Position numbers and translations under genes: made by a program. Positions 17,696-25,679 of a DNA stretch of 64,000 bases are shown piece after piece. Where the stretch lies: positions 1-64,000 of the forward strand of contig DATNQN010000080.1 of the NCBI GenBank assembly GCA_036703985.1. The letters run 5' to 3'. Position 1 is the stretch's first letter. Each line of letters starts with the position of its first letter. The notes below the pieces were generated by a model that was given only the letters and a program-made list of their open reading frames with translations, was not told the DNA's origin and did no database searches. Source of the DNA: Leptolyngbyaceae cyanobacterium (lineage in GTDB: Bacteria; Cyanobacteriota; Cyanobacteriia; Cyanobacteriales; Aerosakkonemataceae).

Positions 17696-18542
17696 GAGTT
17701 TTTCTCCTATAAATTAAAAAAACGCTGACCGAAAATTGGCTTTTGAGTGTCCCCAGTTATCTGTTCTGCGTTAGATAGAACTTACCCATTTCTAAGGTAT
17801 TTTCTATCATACTGACCAAATTTTTACGTAAAATTACTTTTGACATTAACATCATTATACGCTACAAAGTCCTATCGTCCAGTAATTACATGGGTTTTCT
17901 TCACCCATGTAATTAGTCCGATCGCACAAGTCGAGTGTCGAGAATTTGGGCAGTAGGCAGGGAAAAGATTGGGGGCTGAATTGGCATCGATGGAAAACCA
18001 GACAGTTTTACCGATAGAAAATATGTTTTGGCATCCGCCAAATTACTGGATATATATAGTCAAAATACTTAAATATTTCTAAAAAATCATCATTTTTAGA
18101 AAAAAACTATATCGAGCGAACTTTTTTTGATAAATTTCGATGTTATGCTTGGATAATAAATATCAAAATAATTTAAATAAAAAATATTTTGCCAACCCAA
18201 AATTCAAAATATAAAATTTAAAAAGTATACCGATATCTAAATTTATTGAAGTAACTAGATCGAGAATGTATTTAAAGACACCTGGCAAACAGAGATGCAA
18301 AGCCATTATTTAAATAGGTTAAACTTATTAATGGTTTTTCAGTCTAGCAATTCCTAATTTTTTTAACAATTTAATTAGTAAGGCAAATAAAAAGCTAAAA
18401 ATAAAATAGATAACACCGAGCGATCGATTTATTAGTTCGCAAACCATTTTTTGTTTTACTTTTAAATTCGGTTACTGATGGCATAAGTAATATTGACTAG
18501 GTTGCGATTTTTCAGTTACCCAGAGATGAAAGCAGGAGACAT
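17696..18542. other. Long AT-rich intergenic region
   Basis: Divergent spacer between the DUF6745 unit (minus) and the kinase cassette (plus), so it must carry both promoters. It contains one strong hairpin (17883-17915) and a good AGGAG site for the gene at 18543. I see no tRNA, other RNA or small gene in it. Confidence 0.6.
17883..17915. repeat. Orphan 13-bp inverted repeat
   Basis: TAATTACATGGGT (17883-17895) and its perfect complement (17903-17915) with a 7-base loop. No gene ends nearby on either strand, so it is not an obvious terminator; it could be an operator, a small-RNA end or a dispersed palindrome. Confidence 0.7.
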
Positions 18543-20234
18543 ATGATCCTAGTTAACCTTAAGAAATTCCTCACTAAAAAAGAAGTACTAGGTGTAATTA
18601 ACGATCTGGTAAAAGAACTAGATACTTCTATTTGTATCCTGGATGCGAAAGAGAAAATATTGTTAGGCACGGAAAGCCAATACTACACCAGTAGATACCC
18701 AATTGAAGTAGCGGGCGAATTAGTAGGTTGGATTTGCGGAGAAAAGAAAGTAAACGCGGTTGCATCTTTACTTACCTATATAGTCAAACAAGAAAATGAA
18801 AAAAAATCCCTAGCTAATGAATTACTGGAAAAATATCAAGAAATAGACTTGTTCCACGACCTTTCTACCCAAATTACAGCAAGTTTAGATTTGCAAGAAG
18901 TAGCCCAATTAGCGATCGAGGAAGCGGGAAAAGCGATCGCATCCACTAGCGGCGCTATTTACCTACTCGAGCGCACTAGCGATCGCCTGAAAATTTTATC
19001 CGAATTCGGTCAAACCGAGCGATTGCAACGTTCCCTCCGACTGGGAGAGGGAATCGTCGGTACGATCGTGCAGAGCGATCGACCGGAAATAGTCAACGAA
19101 GTCGCCTCAGATCCCAGATTTACCAACAGCCGAGAACCAATTAGTTCGCTCATTTGCGTACCCTTAAAAAGAAACGATCGCCTCATAGGTGCGATCGCCA
19201 TTTTCAGCCAAACACCAATTACCTATTCTGCCAGCGACTTAAAACTGCTCAGCGTATTTGCATCCCAAGCAGCAGTAGCGATCGAAAAAGCATTACTCTA
19301 CGAACAAAGTTGCACGGCTGCCAAACTCGCTCAAGAACAAGCCCAAAAGTTGCAATGCGCTCTAGACGAACTGCAACAAACTCAAGCACAACTAATTCAA
19401 AGCGAAAAAATGTCTTCTTTAGGGCAACTAGTTGCCGGAGTCGCCCACGAAATCAACAACCCCGTTAATTTCATCTGCGGGAATATTACCCCTGCCAGCG
19501 AATACATCGAAGATTTACTCAGTTTGTTGCACCTTTACCAAGACTACTATCCCGAACCCCCAGCCGCCATCGCCGAAAAAATCGAAAGCATCGATTTAGA
19601 TTTCTTAATTGGCGATCTGCCCAAATTGATAGATTCCATAAAATTGGGAATAGAAAGAATCTGCCAAATCGTTTTATCATTACGTAATTTTTCCCGCCTA
19701 GATCGAACGGAAAAAGTGCCAGTAAACATTCACGAAGGCATCGATACTACCCTTTTAATATTGCAGCATCGACTCAAAGCTAGCAGTCACAATAGCGGAA
19801 TTCAAATCATTAAAAATTACGGCAACTTACCTCTTGTTGAATGTCATGTCGGACAGTTAAATCAAGTATTTATGAATATTATCGCTAATGCTATAGATGC
19901 GGTAGAAGATAACAAACAAATCAAACCTATTATTAAGATTAGTACTAAACTATTGCCAAACCAAAGAGTGGCGATCGTCATCTCAGATAATGGCCCCGGC
20001 ATGACCCAGGATGAAAAATCAAAAGTATTCGATCCTTTCTTTACTACCAAGCCAATCGGCAAAGGCACGGGATTGGGGCTTTCCATTAGCTATCAAATTG
20101 TCGTAGAAAAACACGGCGGCGTGCTAAAGTGCTACTGCCAACCGGGAGAAGGATGCGAATTTTGGATTGAAATTCCCGTAGCACAAGAGCGATCGAACCA
20201 CGAAGCTATACCGATAGGAATAGCTACAAGGTAA
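18543..20234 (+). CDS. GAF-domain sensor histidine kinase
   Basis: A 563-residue soluble histidine kinase. Residues 1-85 form a small sensor-like region (LDTSICILDAKEKILLG, then YPIEVAGELVGWICGE), followed by a GAF domain (about 115-255), a coiled-coil linker (EQAQKLQCALDELQQTQAQL), a HisKA region with His302 in VAHEINNPVNFI, and a HATPase domain with NAIDAV, DNGPGM and GTGLGLS boxes. The HEINNP form marks the class of kinases often used in cyanobacterial phosphorelays. Start at 18543 follows GGAG four bases upstream. It lacks a receiver; the next genes supply two receivers, so the three genes probably form one relay. Confidence 0.92.
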   Translation: MILVNLKKFLTKKEVLGVINDLVKELDTSICILDAKEKILLGTESQYYTSRYPIEVAGELVGWICGEKKVNAVASLLTYIVKQENEKKSLANELLEKYQEIDLFHDLSTQITASLDLQEVAQLAIEEAGKAIASTSGAIYLLERTSDRLKILSEFGQTERLQRSLRLGEGIVGTIVQSDRPEIVNEVASDPRFTNSREPISSLICVPLKRNDRLIGAIAIFSQTPITYSASDLKLLSVFASQAAVAIEKALLYEQSCTAAKLAQEQAQKLQCALDELQQTQAQLIQSEKMSSLGQLVAGVAHEINNPVNFICGNITPASEYIEDLLSLLHLYQDYYPEPPAAIAEKIESIDLDFLIGDLPKLIDSIKLGIERICQIVLSLRNFSRLDRTEKVPVNIHEGIDTTLLILQHRLKASSHNSGIQIIKNYGNLPLVECHVGQLNQVFMNIIANAIDAVEDNKQIKPIIKISTKLLPNQRVAIVISDNGPGMTQDEKSKVFDPFFTTKPIGKGTGLGLSISYQIVVEKHGGVLKCYCQPGEGCEFWIEIPVAQERSNHEAIPIGIATR

Positions 20235-20243
20235 GATAGAGTA

Positions 20244-22883
20244 TTGATTAAAGGTAAGAAGTTGTTTTCTCACCACAGCATCCAAAACATCCTCAACAGT
20301 AGATTCGGGCTGAGTATCCGTCATCGCTTGAGCCTGCTGTTTTCTAGCCTGGTAGCCATCAACTTAATATCTGTAGGAATTGGGGCGATCGCGCTCAATC
20401 AACTAATCACTAACAATCCCATCAGCACCAAAATAGCCTCTCAGCAAGGCAGCATATTCAAACTAGCTTATCTGTCAAATATTCGCTCCCAAAAGAGAAA
20501 CTCTCTCGATCGAACTGCCACTGATGTAGCGATCCGGGAAGAAATCCAGGAGTTTGAAAACTTGTTAGCTGCATTGCGAAAAGGTTCTAAAGAACTGGGA
20601 ATCAAACCCATCACCGATCCCCTTGCTTTAGCCCAACTCGATAAAGTAGAAAGTAGCTGGCAAATTTATCGCCGCAGCCTGGAAAACTATCTCACCGCTT
20701 CTCCCGACCAAAAAGAAGAGTACCTCCAAGAAATTAATATCCTGACTGATTTTATTACCAATCAGACAAATGCGATCGCCAATTTAGTAGACAGCCAGAT
20801 CGCCAAACACGGACAAAACACCCAATTACTATTATTGGCGACCCTATTCCTCAGCGTGCTAGTCACCGGCGTGGCGTTGTTCATGATATCTCGGATTGTT
20901 CGGGATCTCAGTGGAGTAACTCAAACTGCCCATCAGATGGCAGAAGGCAACTTAAAAGTACGAGCGGTAGAGTTATCCAAAGATGAAGTAGGAGTACTTG
21001 CTTCTACCTTAAATACGATGGCTGCACAAATCGATAGCTTGTTACAAGGCTTAGAAGCGCGAAGCCAGGAGTTAGAAAATACCCTCGCTTACGTAAGCGC
21101 AATTATCGACAATTTGGCAGATGGATTATTAGTAACCGATCCGGATTGTCGGATTACTCGCTACAATCCCGCTTTATTAGGAATGTTCAATTTGCCAGAC
21201 CGAGACTTAATTGGTAAAGACTGTCAAGTACTATCTACTCCCAAAGTACAAGAACTGGTCGAACAAACGCGGGGACGCGCTAGAGAAATTTTTACGGCAG
21301 AAATCGAATTAGTAAACAATCGCGTCGGTCAAGCTTTAGCAAGTGCGATCGCAAAAGATAACCAACAAAACGGTAGCAATGAGTTACTCGGTGCCGTGAT
21401 TTTGATTCGCGATATTACCGCCGAAAAAGAAATCGACCGGATGAAAACTGATTTTATTTCTACGGTTTCCCACGAATTGCGGACGCCTTTAACTTCCGTG
21501 TTGGGTTTTGCTTCTCTGATTAAAGAAAAGTTAGAAGAAAGTATCTTTCCATTACTTGAGGAAAACGATCGCAAAACTCAAAAAAGTATCAAACAAGTAA
21601 ATGCAAATATCAATATTATCGTGTCCGAGGCAGAACGGCTGACATCGCTAATTAATGACGTTTTAGATATTGCCAAGATGGAAGCCGGTAAAATTGAGTG
21701 GCACATGGAGCCAACTATCATTGAGGAAATCGTCGATCGGGCAATCGCCGCCACTTCCTCCCTTGTGGAACACAAAGATATTGTTTTAATTAAAGATGTG
21801 GAGTCGGTTTTACCAGACGTGATGTGCGATCGCGATCGTCTAATTCAAGTTTTCATCAATCTGATTTCCAATGCCATCAAATTTACCGAGACTGGTTCTT
21901 GTACAATTAGAGTGACTCGCCAAGGCGATCGCATCCTCGTTAGAGTAATTGATACGGGTCTTGGTATCGCTCCTGATGACCAACCCAAAGTATTTGAAAA
22001 ATTCAAACAAGTAGGTGAAACTCTCACCGATAAACCAAAAGGAACTGGTTTAGGGTTGCCAATTTGTAAGCAAATCATCGAACATCACAACGGCAGAATT
22101 TGGGTAGAAAGCGAACCGGGACAAGGCAGCACTTTTTCTTTTACCCTACCTCTAAGTCCTGCCATTAATGTCGAAACAGAAAAAATGAATATTAATATCT
22201 TAGTCAGGCAATTAAAAGAAAGTATCGTCCAAACCAAACCTTTGCCTGCGAAGGATTACAAAACTATTTTAGTAGTTGATGACGACCCTCACATTCGCGA
22301 ACTGCTCAGACAAGAATTAGAAGCCGAAAGTTACGAAGTCAAAGAAGCCAAAGATGGCATGGATGCCATTACTCAAGTTAAAACAACCAAGCCAGATTTA
22401 ATACTTTTAGATGTGATGATGCCGCAAATCAATGGTTTTGATGTAGCAGCTATCCTCAAAAACGACCCTCAAACAATGGGTATCCCGATTATTATCTTGT
22501 CAATTATTGAAGATAAGGCAAGAGGGTATCTACTGGGCATCGATCGGTACTTAACCAAACCAATTAATAAGGAAGAATTACTGAACGATATCGGCTTGTT
22601 GCTTTCTCAAGGAACTTCCAATAAGAAAGTTTTAGTAGTAGATAAAGATGCCTCAACCGTAAAAATTTTATCCGAAGTACTGCAATCTCAAGGATACTCC
22701 GTATCTGAAGCATACAACGGTCAGGAGTGCATTGATAAAGCCTTATCTGTTAAACCCGATATGATTATTGTTGATTCGGTATTTTCTCAACAGCACGACT
22801 TGGTAAAAACTTTGCGGTTTGAAAAAGGATTGGAAAATGTCTTTTTTGTTTTACTTGGTAGAAGTAAAGCAGATTCTATATAA
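20244..22883 (+). CDS. Membrane HAMP-PAS hybrid histidine kinase with two receivers
   Basis: An 879-residue kinase starting at TTG (20244), nine bases after the preceding stop, with AAGGTAAG just upstream. Transmembrane segments at about 29-54 and 194-216 flank an extracytoplasmic sensor; then HAMP (217-268), PAS (280-395), HisKA (His410 in VSHELRTPL), HATPase (to 637), receiver 1 (672-788; Asp723, Lys772) and an incomplete receiver 2 (795-879; Asp844 kept, no conserved Lys, ends after strand 4). Receiver 2 is probably a truncated or regulatory remnant. The tight spacing suggests an operon with the genes at 18543 and 22914. The signal could be the ligand of the nearby ModA-like proteins, which is inference. 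Confidence 0.92.
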   Translation: MIKGKKLFSHHSIQNILNSRFGLSIRHRLSLLFSSLVAINLISVGIGAIALNQLITNNPISTKIASQQGSIFKLAYLSNIRSQKRNSLDRTATDVAIREEIQEFENLLAALRKGSKELGIKPITDPLALAQLDKVESSWQIYRRSLENYLTASPDQKEEYLQEINILTDFITNQTNAIANLVDSQIAKHGQNTQLLLLATLFLSVLVTGVALFMISRIVRDLSGVTQTAHQMAEGNLKVRAVELSKDEVGVLASTLNTMAAQIDSLLQGLEARSQELENTLAYVSAIIDNLADGLLVTDPDCRITRYNPALLGMFNLPDRDLIGKDCQVLSTPKVQELVEQTRGRAREIFTAEIELVNNRVGQALASAIAKDNQQNGSNELLGAVILIRDITAEKEIDRMKTDFISTVSHELRTPLTSVLGFASLIKEKLEESIFPLLEENDRKTQKSIKQVNANINIIVSEAERLTSLINDVLDIAKMEAGKIEWHMEPTIIEEIVDRAIAATSSLVEHKDIVLIKDVESVLPDVMCDRDRLIQVFINLISNAIKFTETGSCTIRVTRQGDRILVRVIDTGLGIAPDDQPKVFEKFKQVGETLTDKPKGTGLGLPICKQIIEHHNGRIWVESEPGQGSTFSFTLPLSPAINVETEKMNINILVRQLKESIVQTKPLPAKDYKTILVVDDDPHIRELLRQELEAESYEVKEAKDGMDAITQVKTTKPDLILLDVMMPQINGFDVAAILKNDPQTMGIPIIILSIIEDKARGYLLGIDRYLTKPINKEELLNDIGLLLSQGTSNKKVLVVDKDASTVKILSEVLQSQGYSVSEAYNGQECIDKALSVKPDMIIVDSVFSQQHDLVKTLRFEKGLENVFFVLLGRSKADSI

Positions 22884-22913
22884 TAATGAATTCTGTAGTA
22901 ATTGGGGGAGCGT

Positions 22914-23303
22914 ATGAATAAAAAAATATTAATCGTAGATGATGAACCGAATATTTTAATTTTATTAGAACAAGCTTTGGAAAAGTTGGAAGATTGGGAC
23001 GTAGAATTAATCACTGCAACCAATGGTGAAGAAGCCCTAGAAGCCATCAAAGAAGAAAAGCCAGATTTAGTTTTTTTAGATGTGATGATGCCAAAAATGA
23101 ATGGATTTGAGGTTTGTCATACAGTTAAAAATATCTTGAAAATACAAAACGTTTATATTATTATGCTAACAGCTAAAGGTCAGGAATTTGATAAACAAAG
23201 AGGAAATGATGCTGGGGCAGACCTTTACATGACTAAGCCTTTTCGTCCAAAGAACGTACTGGAAAAATCTATGGAAGTTCTCGGTTTATCAAGCGCTGAA
23301 TAA
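22914..23303 (+). CDS. Single-domain response regulator
   Basis: A 129-residue CheY-like receiver with no output domain: acidic pocket ILIVDDEP, phospho-acceptor Asp56 in FLDVMMP, and Lys108 in YMTKPF. I start at ATG 22914, preceded by GGGGGAG; a TTG at 22902 is in frame but lies on the ribosome-binding site. It follows the hybrid kinase by 30 bases and likely receives phosphate from it or from the GAF kinase, passing the signal by protein contact. No DNA-binding output gene is adjacent. Confidence 0.92.
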   Translation: MNKKILIVDDEPNILILLEQALEKLEDWDVELITATNGEEALEAIKEEKPDLVFLDVMMPKMNGFEVCHTVKNILKIQNVYIIMLTAKGQEFDKQRGNDAGADLYMTKPFRPKNVLEKSMEVLGLSSAE

Positions 23304-23413
23304 CCTAACCATTTTAGAGATTTTTTATGAAACATCTCTATATTTTTAGCAAACAATTGCAGCAGATTTCATTCGTAAAAAACTCAGTTTATCAGGTAAA
23401 CGCACTCATCTCC

Positions 23414-23506
23414 CAATACTGCTCGGTTAAAAAACTGTAGGTTGCTTGACGTTAAGAAACCCAACCTACGAAAACTACAATTTTATGCAAATTTCGAGCA
23501 GTATTG
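23414..23506. repeat. 93-bp nested palindromic element
   Basis: Outer perfect 12-bp inverted repeat CAATACTGCTCG (23414-23425) / CGAGCAGTATTG (23495-23506) enclosing an inner GTAGGTTG/CAACCTAC pair (23437-23444, 23462-23469). It fills the convergent gap between the response regulator and the first ModA-like gene and has the form of a small non-coding mobile repeat; it could also stop transcription from both sides. Confidence 0.7.
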
Positions 23507-23519
23507 ACTGATATCCTAC

Positions 23520-24311
23520 TTATTTAATAACCGTGAATCCGTATTTGTTAGCGATTTCTTTAGCTTTTTTACTAGCAAGAAATTCTATAAATTCTTCCGC
23601 TTTAGGCACGTTCTTGCAACCTTTAATGACAACTGCACTATAAGTAATATCAGAACTAGCTTCTTCAGGTGCAATTGCCACAATTTTAACTTGATTTGAC
23701 AGCTTAGCCTCTGTTAAATAAGTAATGCCTGCATCTGCTTGTTTCGTTTCTACAACTCGGATCACTTGGCTAAAATTTTCTCCGGCAAAAATAGCTTTAC
23801 TTTTTACTCGATCGTAAATCCCTAGATAAGTTAAAATCTTTTTTGTTTGATTCCCAGAAAATAGTCGATCGCTTCCTAAAGCTACTTTCTTGACTTGTGG
23901 ATCGGTAAGGTCTTCAAAATGAGAAATTCGACTTTTAATACTTTGCGGAATAATTAAAACTAAATAATTTTTGAGAGGAAGAGTTCGTCTAGTGCCTGGA
24001 ATGGTAAAATTTAAAGATTCCAATTCTTTAAGTGTTTGCGGATCGATAGAAATCAAAATATCCACAGGCAGCGATTTTTCAACTTGTTCTTTCAATAAAG
24101 AAGTATACCCAAAATTATAAGTTAAGTTAAAATTTGGATTTTCTTGTTGATAAATTTTTCCTAGTTCCAAAAGAACTTTTTGATAACTAATGGGTGCCGA
24201 TACTAATAAAGACAATGGTTCGACATTTCTAGTTTTATTTTGACAACCAATTAATAATAAACATAAGATCCAAATGCAGCTTACCCACCCTAGATTTTTT
24301 TTATATTTCAT
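23520..24311 (-). CDS. ModA-like substrate-binding lipoprotein, copy 1
   Basis: A 263-residue periplasmic binding protein of the molybdate-type (ModA) family. A lipoprotein signal is clear: KKNLGW, hydrophobic run, LLIGC with Cys23. The body shows ISYQKVLLELGKIYQQENP, VDILISIDPQTLKELE, and ETKQADAGITYLTEAKL, typical of ModA ordering. Known oxyanion-binding residues are not well conserved, so the ligand may not be molybdate. No permease or ATPase gene is nearby, so it may act as a sensor input rather than a transporter part. It lies 19 bases downstream of copy 2 in the same orientation. Confidence 0.85.
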   Translation of the reverse strand: MKYKKNLGWVSCIWILCLLLIGCQNKTRNVEPLSLLVSAPISYQKVLLELGKIYQQENPNFNLTYNFGYTSLLKEQVEKSLPVDILISIDPQTLKELESLNFTIPGTRRTLPLKNYLVLIIPQSIKSRISHFEDLTDPQVKKVALGSDRLFSGNQTKKILTYLGIYDRVKSKAIFAGENFSQVIRVVETKQADAGITYLTEAKLSNQVKIVAIAPEEASSDITYSAVVIKGCKNVPKAEEFIEFLASKKAKEIANKYGFTVIK

Positions 24312-24330
24312 AAAAATTAGCGGTCGATAT

Positions 24331-25122
24331 TTAAACTTTTTGTTTGACTATCGAAAAGCCATATTTGTTAAATATATATTGGGCTTTTTCGCTTTTCATA
24401 AAATCAATAAAAGCTTTTGCTTCAGGAACATTTTGACATCTTTTGAGTACGGCGATCGACAAAATGACAGGCTTATGGGAATTAGCAGGTGCGATCGCTA
24501 CTATCTTAACTTTATTTGATAGTTTAGCCTCTGTCAAAAAAGTAATGCCAGCATCCGCATTTTTAGACTCCACAGTTTTTAATACTTGGCGGATATCCTC
24601 TTCTGCTACAATCCCTTTCTTTTTTACTTGCTCGTAAATCCCCAAAAAAGTTAATATTTGCTTGGTGTAAATTCCTGTTGCTACTGTTTCTTTACCAATC
24701 GCTACTCTCTTGATTCGTTCGTCAATAAGATCTTCAAACTTAGAAATAGGAATAGTCGATTCCTTAGGCAAAATCAATACAATTTGGTTTCTTAGCAAAT
24801 TTTGACGAGTTTCTGGCAGCACTAAACCTAAAGACTGTAATCGATCCATTTCTAGAGCGATAGCAGGCATATAAATATCTACAGGTGCGCCTTGTTCGAT
24901 TTGTTGTCGGAGAAAACCAGAACCCGCTATATTATAAGTAATTAATACATTAGAATTTTCTTGTTTATAAAGTTCATTAATTTCTGCCAAAACATTTCGG
25001 TAAGACCCGGCTGCTGATACAATTAAAGCCACTGGTTTTGATGTTGTTAAATGACAGCTTACTATCCAAGCACAGAAGAATCCTAATAGAATTATTACAA
25101 GAAATTGCTTTTCTTTTTTCAT
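24331..25122 (-). CDS. ModA-like substrate-binding lipoprotein, copy 2
   Basis: A 263-residue paralogue of the preceding gene with the same length and a lipobox ending WIVSC (Cys23). It keeps more of the ModA pattern: SAAGSYRNVLAEINELYKQ, GSGFLRQQIEQGAPVDIYMPA, and ESKNADAGITFLTEAKLSNKVKIVAIAP, the last nearly identical in copy 1. The pair clearly arose by tandem duplication. It is the first gene of the two-gene unit. With no modB/modC homologue nearby, and a three-gene sensory relay converging on it, a periplasmic sensing role is plausible but unproven. Confidence 0.87.
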   Translation of the reverse strand: MKKEKQFLVIILLGFFCAWIVSCHLTTSKPVALIVSAAGSYRNVLAEINELYKQENSNVLITYNIAGSGFLRQQIEQGAPVDIYMPAIALEMDRLQSLGLVLPETRQNLLRNQIVLILPKESTIPISKFEDLIDERIKRVAIGKETVATGIYTKQILTFLGIYEQVKKKGIVAEEDIRQVLKTVESKNADAGITFLTEAKLSNKVKIVAIAPANSHKPVILSIAVLKRCQNVPEAKAFIDFMKSEKAQYIFNKYGFSIVKQKV

Positions 25123-25679
25123 GGAAAATCTCTAATAATTCCAACTAATTTCGTTAGGATTTACGCTACTCATATTTGATATTTGGCTGAGTAACCGGAT
25201 TTTTCAGTAATGAACGTCTAAACTTTGGCACGAAGATTTTTCTGCTCACCACGATCGAAATAGCGATCGCGATCGAGAAAAATAAGCTGAAATAGCAAAT
25301 TTCGTTTAAAAATGAGGTTATTTTATTTATATACTCATTATAAGGCTTAAAGCAGCAATAAATTTAGAATATCCCCCAAATTAAGGAAAATTTGTCGGAC
25401 AAACCCCGAAAAATCATCAAACTCTCTTGTCCCCTGCCAGAGAGCCTCCTGCCCTCTACCATTTCCCCGATTGGAAGTAAGTCATCATTTTTAGGTGGGG
25501 ACTTCTGGCGACATTTCTGTTAAAGATGAAGTATTACTAAATTAAGTTTGGCTTTTAGCTACTGCCTGGGATACGATGAAAACCCATTGTCTTAAATGCT
25601 GTTTCCAGTGAAACTCCATATTCTAAGGCCATTCTTTAAACAGGACTATCTAGCCTAGCTGCTATTCCTTATTGTTGCC
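25123..25679. other. Divergent promoter region between ModA-like genes and topA
   Basis: No gene is visible. A HIP1 octamer occurs at 25263-25270 with overlapping CGATCG sites. The region must carry promoters for the ModA-like pair (minus) and topA (plus); I cannot place them with confidence. Confidence 0.5.

Noticed and set aside
17696-18542. Search for tRNA or other RNA genes in the largest spacers
   Set aside because: No T-loop GGTTCGA-type motif with matching acceptor arms was found here or in the other intergenic regions.
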